In this document: positions 43,102 to 52,472 of the stretch, piece by piece
Position numbering within the stretch: position 1 is the first letter of the stretch
Layout of the letters: every line of letters starts with the position of its first letter
Source of the DNA: Candidatus Latescibacterota bacterium
GTDB taxonomy: Bacteria; JAAXHH01
Direction: 5' to 3'
Length of the DNA: 64,000 nt
NCBI GenBank assembly: GCA_012270975.1
Contig: JAAXHH010000141.1
Location: 812,763-876,762 of the forward strand
The notes under the pieces: model-generated
What the model was told of the DNA's origin: nothing
Seen by the model: only the letters and a program-made list of their open reading frames with translations
Database searches by the model: none
Translations under genes and position numbers: made by a program

Positions 43102-43893
43102 ATGCGGCGCTTATGGACAGAAACGATGCGAACGCTCCTAGTGACGGGCCTGCTTGCCGGAGTGCTCGGAATCGCGTGCAGCGGGACGCCCGTCGAGGAG
43201 GAAGCCGAGGTCGCCGGCACCGAGACCATCGGCACCGAGATCGGCCATACGGCGCCGAACTTCGAAGTGTACGCCATGGATGGATCGAAGGTCACCCTGG
43301 AGGACTTCCGGGGCCGGCCCCTGTTCGTGAACTTCTGGGCATGGTGGTGCCCGCCCTGCATCAGGGATGCGGAACCCCTGATGGACATCGCGAAAAAGTA
43401 CGAAGGACGGATCAACTTTCTGTTCGTCGGCGTGAACAAATTCTACAAGGACGAGAAACCGCTCGATCCCGCGGAATTCGAAGAAGGATTCGGTCCCGGA
43501 CTGGAGGAATTCAAGCAGGGTCTTCTAGCGGCCAGGCTGGTTCGTCCTTCCGGCGAATCGGAGAAGAACGATCCGGATATAATGGCCGGGATCGCGGCGC
43601 GGAACGAGGAAGTCATCGCGTACTATATGACCAGCGCTACCTCCCTTTTCGATTTCCGCGGCTACTGGGAACGCCAGTTCCGGGCCAAGACCAACCAGCG
43701 CTACGGCATTCCCGTCACCTACCTGATCGACAGCGAGGGACGCATCAAGCTGGATGTCCATCCCAACGATCAGCACTGGGACAAGCACGACGACATCCTG
43801 GAAGACCTGATCGCGGGCAAGGATCTGTCCCATTACGCGGAACGCTTCCCCATTCCACCTAAACACCAGCGCGAGGAGGCAGCGGGAAGCTGA
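43102..43893 (+). CDS. TlpA/ResA-like thiol-disulfide lipoprotein
   Basis: 263 residues from the ATG at 43102, with AGGA five nt upstream. A signal peptide ends near LGIAC, a plausible lipobox. The thioredoxin fold has an AhpC/TSA-like start (IGHTAPNFEVYAMDGSKV) and the active site WCPPC in NFWAWWCPPCIRDAEPL. The cis-Pro segment is YGIPVTYLIDSEGRI. An insert of about 70 residues after the second strand (LDPAEFEEGFGPGLEEFKQG onward) is larger than in most TlpA proteins. It probably reduces periplasmic disulfides, perhaps for cytochrome c maturation. Confidence 0.85.
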   Translation: MRRLWTETMRTLLVTGLLAGVLGIACSGTPVEEEAEVAGTETIGTEIGHTAPNFEVYAMDGSKVTLEDFRGRPLFVNFWAWWCPPCIRDAEPLMDIAKKYEGRINFLFVGVNKFYKDEKPLDPAEFEEGFGPGLEEFKQGLLAARLVRPSGESEKNDPDIMAGIAARNEEVIAYYMTSATSLFDFRGYWERQFRAKTNQRYGIPVTYLIDSEGRIKLDVHPNDQHWDKHDDILEDLIAGKDLSHYAERFPIPPKHQREEAAGS

Positions 43894-43988
43894 TCACCAG
43901 GGACGATTCGAGTCCTCCGCGCATGATCGCTTTTTGTGGTGCAGCAAGGCGCTATGTGTCATCCCGTCCTTCTGGCGGCCGGCGCATC

Positions 43989-45815
43989 ATGACGCCCCGG
44001 CCGAACGTCATGGATCGCAGTTTTCCAGCCTCTACGTTCCTCAAGCGTCTTTTCCTGACCTTTATCGCCGGCGCGGTCACCCACTCCGGCGTTTTCGCCC
44101 AGGTCCCGTCCACGCAACGGTGCGGTACGTTGCATGTCCATCCATCTGCCCAGTTTCAGGCGGGCGGGCTTGCCGCCAGGCCCCATCGTCCCGACCAGGT
44201 GACGGTGGGCCGGCCCACCGTGCCCGGCGAGGGGGATCGCACGAACGATCTGGGCCATTCCTACACGGCCGCGCCCGAGTACTACGTCAGTCCCGGCGGC
44301 AATTTCAAGGTCTGGTACGTCACAACGACGGAAGATCGGCCCGGTGCGGGCTGGCCGGAACTGGAAGACGCGGGCGCCGGCACCGTTCCAGAGTATGTCC
44401 GGCATTGCGCGACGTTCCTGGAAGAATCCCGCCGCGTCATCGTGGAAGAACTGGGTTACCGTCCACCGCCCATGGACTATCGGTATCACGATCAATACGA
44501 GGCGATGGATTCGGACGATGGCGGAGATGGACTATACGACGTCTATATTTCCGATCTCCCAAGTCAATTCAGTGGCTATACCCGCCCGGAAGCCGTCACG
44601 ACCGGCGCGTCGCTTCCTTCGTACATCGTCGTGGACAACGATTTCGCCGAGTCCCGGCGTACGGTGGAGAAGGCGCTGGACCTGCTGCGGATCACCGTCG
44701 CCCACGAGTACTTCCACGCCGTGCAGTTCGGCTACGATGCGGGGGAAGCGGCTTTCTGGCTGGAACAAAGCGCCGTGTGGATCGAAGAACAGGTCTATGA
44801 CGAGGTCGACGATTACCTGACCTACCTGCCGACGTTCAGTGGATTCCTGACCGAACCATGGCTTGCGCTGGACACCTCGAACGGGGAGCATGAATACGCG
44901 GGCGTGCTCTGGCCGCTGTACCTGGAAAAGCGGCACGACAGGGACCTGATCCGAAACATCTGGGAACGATCCGCGACGGAACACGCCCTGGAAGCCATCG
45001 ACGGGGGACTGCGCAGCGTCGGCAGCGACCTGGCGTCCGCCTTCCAGGAATTCACCACGTGGAACGTCTTTACCGACAGCCGGGCCAACGCGGACCGGTT
45101 CTACGAGGAGGGCGCCTCCTATCCTCCGGTCGAACTGAGTGCACTGCACGAGCCTGGTCACCGGCGCGATGCCGCCTCGTACCGTTTCGACGGTCCCCAG
45201 ATCTCCGCCAGCCGCTATCCGGCCCACCTCGCGGCCAACTACATAGGTTTCGTCCCGGATTCCTCCCTTAGCGGAGGGCTGCGCATCGAATTCACGGGCA
45301 TAACAGGTGAATGGGGGGTCTCCGTGGCAGGCAGCGGCGCAGTGGATACGGTCATGACGGTCCCGGCGACCAGGGGAAGCGTCACCATCGAAGTGCCCGA
45401 CTGGACGCGGTACGAAACCGTCATGCTCGTGGTGGCTTCGCTTGAACGCACCGGCGCGGTTTTTGAATATGCCTATACGGCGACCTTCGATCCCGGTCTC
45501 ACAGGCGGCGGCCGCCCGGTCGCAGCGTCCCTCATCACGTTTCCGAACCCGTTTCACATGGGCGACGGACCCGCCACCGTCCGGTACGAAGTAGACCGTA
45601 CCGGTGACGTGGAGCTCGCCTTGTACAATGTGCTGGGACAGCGGGTTCGCACGCTGGTGAACGGCCCCCATTCCCGGGGGACGTTTACGACGACGTGGGA
45701 CGGCAGGGACGATGGCGGAAGCAGGGTTGCCAGCGGGGTCTATTTCTGCCGGATGACGACGGGAGGATCAGCGGGCGGGTCCGAGGTGACCCGGAAACTG
45801 CTTTTACTGAAATAA
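43989..45815 (+). CDS. Secreted gluzincin metallopeptidase with FlgD-like C-terminal domain
   Basis: 608 residues from the ATG at 43989. A signal peptide ends near VFAQ; other starts at 43923 and 44010 are possible. The zinc site is HEYFH (H239, E240, H243) with third ligand E259 in FWLEQSAVWIEE. The family is like the MXAN_6640-type secreted peptidases. After an Ig-like beta domain the C-terminal 90 residues have FPNPF, DVELALYNVLGQRVRTL and ASGVYFCRM, a FlgD-like/T9SS-type sorting domain. Its 3' end overlaps convergent miaA by 12 bp. Confidence 0.8.
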   Translation: MTPRPNVMDRSFPASTFLKRLFLTFIAGAVTHSGVFAQVPSTQRCGTLHVHPSAQFQAGGLAARPHRPDQVTVGRPTVPGEGDRTNDLGHSYTAAPEYYVSPGGNFKVWYVTTTEDRPGAGWPELEDAGAGTVPEYVRHCATFLEESRRVIVEELGYRPPPMDYRYHDQYEAMDSDDGGDGLYDVYISDLPSQFSGYTRPEAVTTGASLPSYIVVDNDFAESRRTVEKALDLLRITVAHEYFHAVQFGYDAGEAAFWLEQSAVWIEEQVYDEVDDYLTYLPTFSGFLTEPWLALDTSNGEHEYAGVLWPLYLEKRHDRDLIRNIWERSATEHALEAIDGGLRSVGSDLASAFQEFTTWNVFTDSRANADRFYEEGASYPPVELSALHEPGHRRDAASYRFDGPQISASRYPAHLAANYIGFVPDSSLSGGLRIEFTGITGEWGVSVAGSGAVDTVMTVPATRGSVTIEVPDWTRYETVMLVVASLERTGAVFEYAYTATFDPGLTGGGRPVAASLITFPNPFHMGDGPATVRYEVDRTGDVELALYNVLGQRVRTLVNGPHSRGTFTTTWDGRDDGGSRVASGVYFCRMTTGGSAGGSEVTRKLLLLK

Positions 45816-46757
45816 CGGTTCCGGGAATGCCCGGAGGACCTTCTCGCAGGTATCCCGTGGATCCTCCCCGTTCTCCACGGATATCCAACCAATTCCATCC
45901 GTCTGTCTGAACCAGGTCAGCTGCCGCTTGGCGTACTGCCTCGACCGTTGCTGTATGATCGACACCGCGTCGCTTTCATCCAGTTCGCCGCGGAGACACC
46001 GCAGCATTTCCGCGTATCCGAACGTCGACAGGCCATGGGTCCCGGCCCCGTAACCCCGGTCCACCAGGCCCCGGACCTCCTCCTCGAAACCCGATTCCAT
46101 CATTTTTCCGACCCTGGTGTCGATACGCGCGTACAGGGCGGCGCGTTCCCGCCGCAATCCGACCAGGCGCACCCCCGGGCGTTCGGATTCAGCGGGCCTG
46201 TCGAACCAGGACGTCAGGGTCGCGCCCGTCGCGTCATGGACTTCAAGCGCCCGTTCGATCCGCTGACGGTCGTTCGCATGAATACGCGCGGCGGACACCG
46301 GGTCGATCACGCTCAGCCGTTCATAAAGTTCGGCCGTGGACACTGACCGGTATCCGGCTGCCAGGCGTTGCCTGAGCTCCCGCGGTATCGCCGGTGCATC
46401 GAACAGTCCGCCGGCAAGCGCCTTTACATACAGCCCCGCGCCGCCGACTACGAGGGCCGGCACACCCCGATCCGCGAGTTCCCGGATCGCTTCCCGGGCC
46501 AGTCGGCCGTATTCGCCGGCACTGAATCGCACGTCCGGATCGACGACGTCGATGAGGTGATGGGGGGCCGCGGCCTGTTCATCCGCCGTGGGCTTGGCCG
46601 TACCGATGTCCATGTACCGGTATATCTGGCGGGAATCCGCCGAGATGATTTCCGCGCCGAACCGCCGGGCCAGTTCGATACCCACGGCGGTTTTACCGAC
46701 GCCGGTCGGACCTACGAGAACCGGTATGGGACGGGTATCTGCGGCATCTGAATTCAT
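45804..46757 (-). CDS. miaA: tRNA dimethylallyltransferase
   Basis: 317 residues. P-loop GPTGVGKTAVGIELARR, then the DSRQIYRYMDIGTAKPT block, ISADSRQIY, GGAGLYVKAL and QRSRQYAKRQLTWFR. It adds dimethylallyl to A37 of tRNAs reading UNN codons. The ATG at 46757 is 11 nt after the deacetylase stop. A longer reading of the same frame back to 47393 is antisense shadow over the deacetylase. Confidence 0.95.
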   Translation of the reverse strand: MNSDAADTRPIPVLVGPTGVGKTAVGIELARRFGAEIISADSRQIYRYMDIGTAKPTADEQAAAPHHLIDVVDPDVRFSAGEYGRLAREAIRELADRGVPALVVGGAGLYVKALAGGLFDAPAIPRELRQRLAAGYRSVSTAELYERLSVIDPVSAARIHANDRQRIERALEVHDATGATLTSWFDRPAESERPGVRLVGLRRERAALYARIDTRVGKMMESGFEEEVRGLVDRGYGAGTHGLSTFGYAEMLRCLRGELDESDAVSIIQQRSRQYAKRQLTWFRQTDGIGWISVENGEDPRDTCEKVLRAFPEPLFQ

Positions 46758-46768
46758 CGGACGGGAAG

Positions 46769-47572
46769 TCACGATTCGTTCCGGGCGCCTGCCGCGGGTT
46801 CCCCGGTCCGCTTGGGCTGCTTCGACGCGGCGGACCGCCAGGCGCGAACCGCCCGGGCGACGGCGACGACCGGGGCGGTCCAGATGCGGTCGCGGTGTTC
46901 CCGGAGATAGCCGCACAGCCCGCTGAAATCGGCCTCCGTCACGGACAGATGCCCTTCCGAAATCCCGTGAAAGGTCAACACGGTCCACTGTCCCTGATTC
47001 ATAGCCTCCTCGACCAGACCGATCATCTCGGAGCTGGCCCGGCGCTCCACGGGGAAGGAGTAGAGGTGGTGCAGATCGGCGGTCAGGGGGTGATTGGCGA
47101 AGTCCCCCTTGCCCCGGCCGGCGATGTGGTGGCGGGCCACGACCGGAACGTAACTCCGGCGGCCCGGCCCCTCGCCCACATGGGCATGGTAGCAGGGATA
47201 GCAGAAGGAGAAATCCGCCTGTCCCGGGATGGCTTCGGAGATACGCCGCCTGCCTTCGCCGATTTCCCACTCCATGTCGTCGAGGGTCATCGTCTCCAGG
47301 CAGTCTTCGCGGATCTCCTTGAACGCGCAGGAACAGGGGTGATTGACCGTATGGTTGCCCACCTCGTGCCCGGCGTCGGCCACGGCCTTCCACGGCGCGA
47401 GCAGGCCGCGCCAGTCCGGTCCCCGGGGATTGACGTAGAACGTGGCGTGAAGATCGTTTTCAGCCAGCACCGGCACGGCGCGGTCCAACTGGGACCGCAT
47501 CCCGTCGTCAAAGGTCAGCGACACGGCGCCTTCGTATCCATCCTGCCAGGGATCGGAGTGCTCACCGGACAT
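46769..47572 (-). CDS. Polysaccharide deacetylase family protein (NodB homology)
   Basis: 267 residues. Motif 1 is SLTFDDGMRSQ (metal-binding Asp pair), motif 2 is GNHTVNHP (H-x3-H), and VLTFHGI is motif 5. The substrate may be peptidoglycan or another N-acetylated glycan, but the lack of a clear signal peptide leaves this open. GGGAG is five nt before the ATG. It shares an operon with miaA. The face-to-face promoter region upstream is described separately. Confidence 0.8.
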   Translation of the reverse strand: MSGEHSDPWQDGYEGAVSLTFDDGMRSQLDRAVPVLAENDLHATFYVNPRGPDWRGLLAPWKAVADAGHEVGNHTVNHPCSCAFKEIREDCLETMTLDDMEWEIGEGRRRISEAIPGQADFSFCYPCYHAHVGEGPGRRSYVPVVARHHIAGRGKGDFANHPLTADLHHLYSFPVERRASSEMIGLVEEAMNQGQWTVLTFHGISEGHLSVTEADFSGLCGYLREHRDRIWTAPVVAVARAVRAWRSAASKQPKRTGEPAAGARNES

Positions 47573-47593
47573 GGAGGCTCCCTTTCATTCACC

Positions 47594-47622
47594 TTGATTG
47601 TAAGCCATGCGCTCCGTATAAT
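47594..47622 (+). promoter_or_regulatory. Promoter for the aminotransferase gene
   Basis: TTGATT (47594-47599), exact 17-nt spacer and perfect TATAAT (47617-47622), 82 nt before the ATG at 47704. Confidence 0.65.
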
Positions 47623-47624
47623 AT

Positions 47625-47653
47625 ACCATAACCGGTGCCCGGCACCCTGTCAA
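47625..47653 (-). promoter_or_regulatory. Promoter for the deacetylase-miaA operon with palindrome in its spacer
   Basis: On the minus strand perfect TTGACA (47653-47648), 17-nt spacer, TATGGT (47630-47625). The spacer contains GGTGCC-N-GGCACC (47634-47646), a 13-bp palindrome likely to be an operator. It overlaps the start region of the plus-strand promoter. Confidence 0.6.
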
Positions 47654-47703
47654 TTTCCCATTAACCGCCTTCCCGATACACATACAATAGAAAGTACCAC
47701 GCG

Positions 47704-49050
47704 ATGACCTACGGCGAACGTGACCAACTGCTGAGGGACGACGCATACCTGATCCATCCCCTGCAGCACCGCGACGATCATGACGAGCCCCTGATCTGCG
47801 TGCGCGCAGAAGGCTCCACGCTCTTCGACATAGAGGGCAACCGCTACCTCGACGGGCTCTCGAGCCTCTGGAACGTAAACGTCGGCCACGGACGGCGCGA
47901 ACTGGCGGCCGCCGCCGCAAACCAGATCGAGGAACTGGGGTTCTTTTCCTGTTACGCGGGGGCGACGAATATCCCGGCCGTACGCCTCGCAAACCGCCTG
48001 AAGGAACGGGCGCCGGGAGCGTTGAATCATACCTTTTTCACGTCCGGCGGCGCCGTTTCCAACGACAGCGCGATCAAGACTGCGCGGTATTTCTGGCAAC
48101 GCGCCGGCCGGCCGGACAAGACCAGGATCATATCCAGGAGACATGCATACCACGGCGTGACCATAGGCGCCATGAACGCCACCGGCCTGGAGGTTTACTG
48201 GGATAACTTCGCATCCAGCCTTCCGGGATACGTCCACATCGACGCGCCCTACCCCTACCACTATAAACCTGCGGACCCGGGCGTGGGATGCGGCGAGGCC
48301 AGCGCCCGGGCACTCGAGGAAGCCATCCTTCGGGAAGGCCCAGAAACGGTGGCCGCCTTCATCGGCGAGCCCGTACTTGGCGCGTCGGGCGTCATCGTAC
48401 CGCCGGAGGATTATTGGCCCAGGGTCCGGGAAATCTGCACGAAGTACGACGTGCTCCTGATCGCCGACGAAGTGATCACCGGGTTCGGCCGCATCGGCCA
48501 CTGGTTCGGCGTGTCCTACTGGAACGTCGAACCCGACATCATTACCTTCGCCAAGGGCATCACCAGCGGGTACGTGCCCCTCGGGGGCATCATCGTCTCC
48601 GACGAGATTCACGACTGCATCCAGAACGCCCCCGGGGACCGGAAATGGAACCATTCCTTCACCTACTCCGGGCACCCGACCTGCTGCGCCGTCGGGCTGG
48701 CGAATCTCGATCTCCTGGAAAACGAAGGCCTTATCGAGCGAACCAGGGTCATGGGCGAGCGGCTCATGGACGGCCTGCGGACGCTGCGGACGCTGCCGCA
48801 CGTGGGGGACATCCGCGGCATCGGACTGATGGCCGCGGTAGAGATGGTGGAAGACCCTTCATCCCGGAAACCCTTCGATCCCTCGTTGAAAATCGGCGGA
48901 CGCGTCGTGAAGAAGATGCTCGAGAACGGCGTCTATACCCGTTGCCGGGGAGACAGTGTCAACTTCGCACCCCCTTTCGTCGTCACCGCCGAAGAGCTGG
49001 ACCGGATGATTAACGTTGCCGGAGACGCCATTGAATCGGTTACGGCGTGA
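47704..49050 (+). CDS. Class III PLP-dependent aminotransferase
   Basis: 448 residues of fold type I. The PLP aspartate lies in IADEVITGFGRIG and the Schiff-base lysine is K284 in ITFAKGITSGYVPLGG. GRHAYHG-type residues occur in ISRRHAYHGVTIGAMNATG, and FFTSGGAVSNDSAIKTARYFW is the phosphate loop. It belongs to the omega-amino acid:pyruvate transaminase group. The true amino donor is unknown. It overlaps nothing and leads the plus-strand part of the catabolic island. Confidence 0.9.
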   Translation: MTYGERDQLLRDDAYLIHPLQHRDDHDEPLICVRAEGSTLFDIEGNRYLDGLSSLWNVNVGHGRRELAAAAANQIEELGFFSCYAGATNIPAVRLANRLKERAPGALNHTFFTSGGAVSNDSAIKTARYFWQRAGRPDKTRIISRRHAYHGVTIGAMNATGLEVYWDNFASSLPGYVHIDAPYPYHYKPADPGVGCGEASARALEEAILREGPETVAAFIGEPVLGASGVIVPPEDYWPRVREICTKYDVLLIADEVITGFGRIGHWFGVSYWNVEPDIITFAKGITSGYVPLGGIIVSDEIHDCIQNAPGDRKWNHSFTYSGHPTCCAVGLANLDLLENEGLIERTRVMGERLMDGLRTLRTLPHVGDIRGIGLMAAVEMVEDPSSRKPFDPSLKIGGRVVKKMLENGVYTRCRGDSVNFAPPFVVTAEELDRMINVAGDAIESVTA

Positions 49051-49076
49051 ACGGACACAGGCACAGGAGGCGCGCC

Positions 49077-49406
49077 ATGAAACTCCTCATCGCAATCGTC
49101 AACAAAAGGGACATCCGGCATCTTTCCGATGCACTGATCGACAACGATTTCCGGTTCACGGAGATCGGCAGCACGGGCGGTTTCCTGCGCGCCGGCAACG
49201 TCACCCTGTTGATCGGGGTGGATGACGAGCGCGTGCCTCCCGTGCTCGAACTCATCCAGAACCACTGCCACGCCCGTGAGGAAGCCATCGACGTCGCGCA
49301 GATCGGCACCCATCTCGACGCCCTCGGGCTGGGAGAGGCGGTTACGACCATGGTGGGCGGCGCCCAGGTGTTTATCATCCAGGCCGAACGCATGGTCGTC
49401 GTCTGA
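49077..49406 (+). CDS. Cyclic-di-AMP receptor-like protein (DarA/PstA family)
   Basis: 109 residues with AGGAGG six nt before the ATG at 49077. The family pattern is plain: MKLLIAIVNKRDIRHLSDAL, the ligand loop IGSTGGFLRAGNVTLLIGVDD and the C-terminal GGAQVFIIQAERM. These PII-like trimers bind cyclic-di-AMP in Firmicutes. No diadenylate cyclase is in the window. It lies between an aminotransferase and an oxidoreductase gene, with which it may be co-transcribed, and its role in this apparently Gram-negative organism is unknown. Confidence 0.82.
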   Translation: MKLLIAIVNKRDIRHLSDALIDNDFRFTEIGSTGGFLRAGNVTLLIGVDDERVPPVLELIQNHCHAREEAIDVAQIGTHLDALGLGEAVTTMVGGAQVFIIQAERMVVV

Positions 49407-49455
49407 TCGGCAACCCTTTCCCTCTTACGGGATAAAACGGAACAGGAGCACGGAA

Positions 49456-50556
49456 TTGAAAATCGGCATCATCGGGCACACCGGCTGCGGAGACTACGGG
49501 CATTCACTGGACCAGGCCTTCGTAGGCGTGGAGGGCGCGGAGATCGCCGCCCTGGCCGACCCGGACGAAGCGGGACGCGGCGAGGCGTTGCAACGCACCG
49601 GCGCGAAGAAGGGATACGCCCGGTACACGGAAATGCTGGAGCAGGAGAAGCTGGACATCGTCGTCCTGGCCACCCACGAGATGAGCAACCATCTCGCCAT
49701 GGTACTTGCCGCCGCCGAGCAGGGCGTCCACGTGTACGCGGAAAAGCCCCTCGCGCGCACCCCGGCCGAAGTGGACGCCATGCTGGAAGCCTGCGACCGC
49801 GCGGGCGTCCTGTTGATCATGGCCCACCCCTGGCGGGGACGGCCGGAAATCCAGCGCCAGGCCATCCCCATGATCCGGGAGGGCGGAATCGGGGAGCCGC
49901 GCTGGGCCCGCATGTACGGTTTCGGCGGCGAAAACGGGGGAGACCAGTGGTTCATCGATCTCTATCCCCATTTCTTCGATTTCCTGTGGCAGCTTTTCGG
50001 CGAACCGTCGTGGTGCCAAGCGATCATCACCCAGGACGGCCGTCCGGCCCGCCCGTCGGACCGGAAAGAAGGACTGTTCGGCATGGGGACCTCGGCGGGC
50101 AACGGCATGTGGGCCCATTACCAGTTCGACGGGTTCAACGCGGAATTCGAGTCCTTCGCGGGCGACGGCATCGAGAATCCTTATCGCATCGACATCCACG
50201 GGACCGCCGGCACGCTCATCCTGCCCGGTCCCACGCAGGACGGACCGGACATCTACTTCCACCCCCACTCCAACCCGCAGCCCTTCGACGATGACCGCTG
50301 GGAAGTACTCGCCCACGAGCGGGTAACGGGCGGGCAGAAATGGATCAATGCTCACCATCGCATGGCCCGTTCCATGATGGATCTCATCGAGGGCAAGAAA
50401 CCCGAATACGACCTGTGCCACGCGCGTACCGCCCGCCGCCATATCGAAATGGCCATGGCCGCGCACCGTTCCCACATTACGGGCGCGCGGGTCGCATTCC
50501 CCTTTGCCGAAACGGGCAACCCCTTCGACACCTGGTCGGAAGAAGGGCGGGCATAG
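49456..50556 (+). CDS. Gfo/Idh/MocA-family oxidoreductase
   Basis: 366 residues starting at a TTG with AGGAG seven nt upstream. The Rossmann start is KIGIIGHTGCGDYGHSLDQAF, EKPL-type catalytic region is VHVYAEKPLARTPAEVD, and WFIDLYPHFFDFLWQLFG begins the substrate domain. The likely reaction is NAD(P)-dependent sugar or inositol oxidation. It abuts the DapA-like gene, with one gene's stop next to the other's ATG, so both act in one pathway. Confidence 0.85.
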   Translation: MKIGIIGHTGCGDYGHSLDQAFVGVEGAEIAALADPDEAGRGEALQRTGAKKGYARYTEMLEQEKLDIVVLATHEMSNHLAMVLAAAEQGVHVYAEKPLARTPAEVDAMLEACDRAGVLLIMAHPWRGRPEIQRQAIPMIREGGIGEPRWARMYGFGGENGGDQWFIDLYPHFFDFLWQLFGEPSWCQAIITQDGRPARPSDRKEGLFGMGTSAGNGMWAHYQFDGFNAEFESFAGDGIENPYRIDIHGTAGTLILPGPTQDGPDIYFHPHSNPQPFDDDRWEVLAHERVTGGQKWINAHHRMARSMMDLIEGKKPEYDLCHARTARRHIEMAMAAHRSHITGARVAFPFAETGNPFDTWSEEGRA

Positions 50557-51465
50557 ATGGATACAGCTCGCTTCCGGCACCACCTGGCCGGGCCCGTCGC
50601 CTCGATCAACACCCCCTTTCTCGAAAATGACAGCATCGACTACGACGGGTTGCGCAGGTTCGTCGAATTCTGCATCGAAGCCGGGGCTGGAACCGTCCTG
50701 TTCACGCCCGGGGACAGTCTCTATTCGTTGCTCACCGAGGCGGAGGTCGCCGAAATGACGGCCTTTACCGCCGGTGTCGTGAACAAGCGGGCGCTGTTCA
50801 TCGCGAGCGCGGGGTTCTGGTCCACGCCGCAAACCGCCGCCTTCGCGGAATACGCCCGGGACAGCGGTGCGGACGCGGTGATCGTGGCGCCTCCCGACCG
50901 CGGGATGACAGTGGACGGGCTCGTGGCGTACTACGATGCGGTGTCGCAGGCCCTGCCGGCCTTCATCCTGAGCGCCGGACTGGTGAGCGTGGGGGGCCGG
51001 GGCGCGCTGGAAACGGTCGAACGGCTCCTGGACGAGGTGCCCGGCGTCGTGGGATTCAAGGAAGACTTTGGTCCCGATTTCGCCCGGGGGGCGTGCGCGA
51101 GAGCCCACGATAAATGGGTGATCTTCGCCGGCGGCCAGAAGCAGACCCACATGGACATGCTGCCCTACGGCTGCGACGGGTACATGTCCACCTTCATCAA
51201 GTTCAAGCCCGAAGTGGCCCACAACTACTGGGCCGCCGTCGACCGGGGAGACCTCGATGCGGCCGCGGGCATCATCGCGCGCTACGACATGCCGCTCTTC
51301 GATTTTCTGTACAACACCTTTCCGGCGGGAGGCGATGCGGCCCAGCACGCCGTCCTGGAACTGGCCGGCATCTGCGGCCGCTGGCGGAGAAGTCCCCTGC
51401 CCGATCTCTCGGACGCGGAGATGGAGCGACTGAAGGGATTCCTGACGGACGGCGATATGCTGTAA
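50557..51465 (+). CDS. DapA-family aldolase/lyase
   Basis: 302 residues. The barrel starts GPVASINTPFLENDSIDYDGL, has the carboxylate loop LFTPGDSLYSLLTEAE, and a Schiff-base lysine K168 in VVGFKEDFGPDF. It begins at the base after the upstream oxidoreductase stop. It probably cleaves or dehydrates a keto-sugar acid to pyruvate plus an aldehyde. It is a different paralogue from the one at 21317-22285. Confidence 0.82.
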   Translation: MDTARFRHHLAGPVASINTPFLENDSIDYDGLRRFVEFCIEAGAGTVLFTPGDSLYSLLTEAEVAEMTAFTAGVVNKRALFIASAGFWSTPQTAAFAEYARDSGADAVIVAPPDRGMTVDGLVAYYDAVSQALPAFILSAGLVSVGGRGALETVERLLDEVPGVVGFKEDFGPDFARGACARAHDKWVIFAGGQKQTHMDMLPYGCDGYMSTFIKFKPEVAHNYWAAVDRGDLDAAAGIIARYDMPLFDFLYNTFPAGGDAAQHAVLELAGICGRWRRSPLPDLSDAEMERLKGFLTDGDML

Positions 51466-51533
51466 GGCGGCATGACTCAGGGCGGCAATCTTACAACCGG
51501 AACTTTACCAGCACCTGCTGAAACAAAACGCAC

Positions 51534-52376
51534 ATGCAAATTGGCTATACGACCTGGGGCATGCCCAGGGTCCCCGTGGACCAGGCCCTGTCGTTCCTGC
51601 ACGATCAGGGCTTCGACGCCGTCGAATTGACGGTCCTGCCGAACTATACGACAGCCGTGGACGGACTCGACGCCGGTGAGCGGCGACGCATCAAGGCGCT
51701 CTGTGAAAGATACGGCCTGGCCATGCCCGCTGTCGCCGCCCACCGCTCGCTCCTCGACGAGGACCCCGACGCGCACCGTGAAAACATGCGCATACTGAAG
51801 CGGGCCGTCGACCTGTGCGCCGAGTGGAGCGACGGCCGCGGCGCGCCGGCGCTGGACACCGTGTTGGGCGGCGCCCCGGAAGACTGGGAACCCAGGCGGG
51901 ATTTCATCTTCGAACGGGTCGGCGCACTGGTGGACTACGCCGCGGACAGGGACGTGGTGATCGGCATGGAAGCCCACGTGGGATCCGCCCTGGATACGGC
52001 GGAGAAATCGGTCCAGCTCGTAGAGACCATGGACTCGCCCCACCTGGGGCTCAATTTCGATATCAGCCACTTCGACGTCCTGGGCATGCCCATCGAGGAA
52101 GCGGTCCGGCTCATGGCGCCCCACGCGGTCCATACCCACGTCAAGGACCAGCGGGGGCGCGTGCCGGATTTCGAGTTTCTCGTGCCGGGAGAGGGCGATT
52201 TCGACTTCGTGGCCTACCTGCGCGCCATGCATGCCGCCGGATACACGGGTTCCATCACGGCAGAGGTCAGCAACATGGTGCAGAAGAAACCGGGATACGA
52301 CCCCTTCGAAGCGGCCGCCCAGTGTTATCGGACTCTCGAGAATGCCTTCGCCGAAGCCGGCGTGCCCCGGACGTGA
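51534..52376 (+). CDS. Sugar phosphate isomerase/epimerase (xylose isomerase-like TIM barrel)
   Basis: 280 residues of the AP_endonuc_2 fold. Metal-site features include FDAVELTVLPNYT, DVVIGMEAHVGS, LGLNFDISHFDVLG, HTHVKDQRG and GSITAEVSN. Such enzymes interconvert ketoses or act as inosose isomerases. No clear ribosome site precedes the ATG. It is placed between the DapA-like and aldo-keto reductase genes on the same strand. Confidence 0.85.
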   Translation: MQIGYTTWGMPRVPVDQALSFLHDQGFDAVELTVLPNYTTAVDGLDAGERRRIKALCERYGLAMPAVAAHRSLLDEDPDAHRENMRILKRAVDLCAEWSDGRGAPALDTVLGGAPEDWEPRRDFIFERVGALVDYAADRDVVIGMEAHVGSALDTAEKSVQLVETMDSPHLGLNFDISHFDVLGMPIEEAVRLMAPHAVHTHVKDQRGRVPDFEFLVPGEGDFDFVAYLRAMHAAGYTGSITAEVSNMVQKKPGYDPFEAAAQCYRTLENAFAEAGVPRT

Positions 52377-52472
52377 GCGGCGGCGAATTGACCGAACGTG
52401 TACGTTGTACCGGGGCTTTTTGAGATACCGCCCGCATCGGGCTACTGAGCATCTTTTACCGTGAGGATGACC

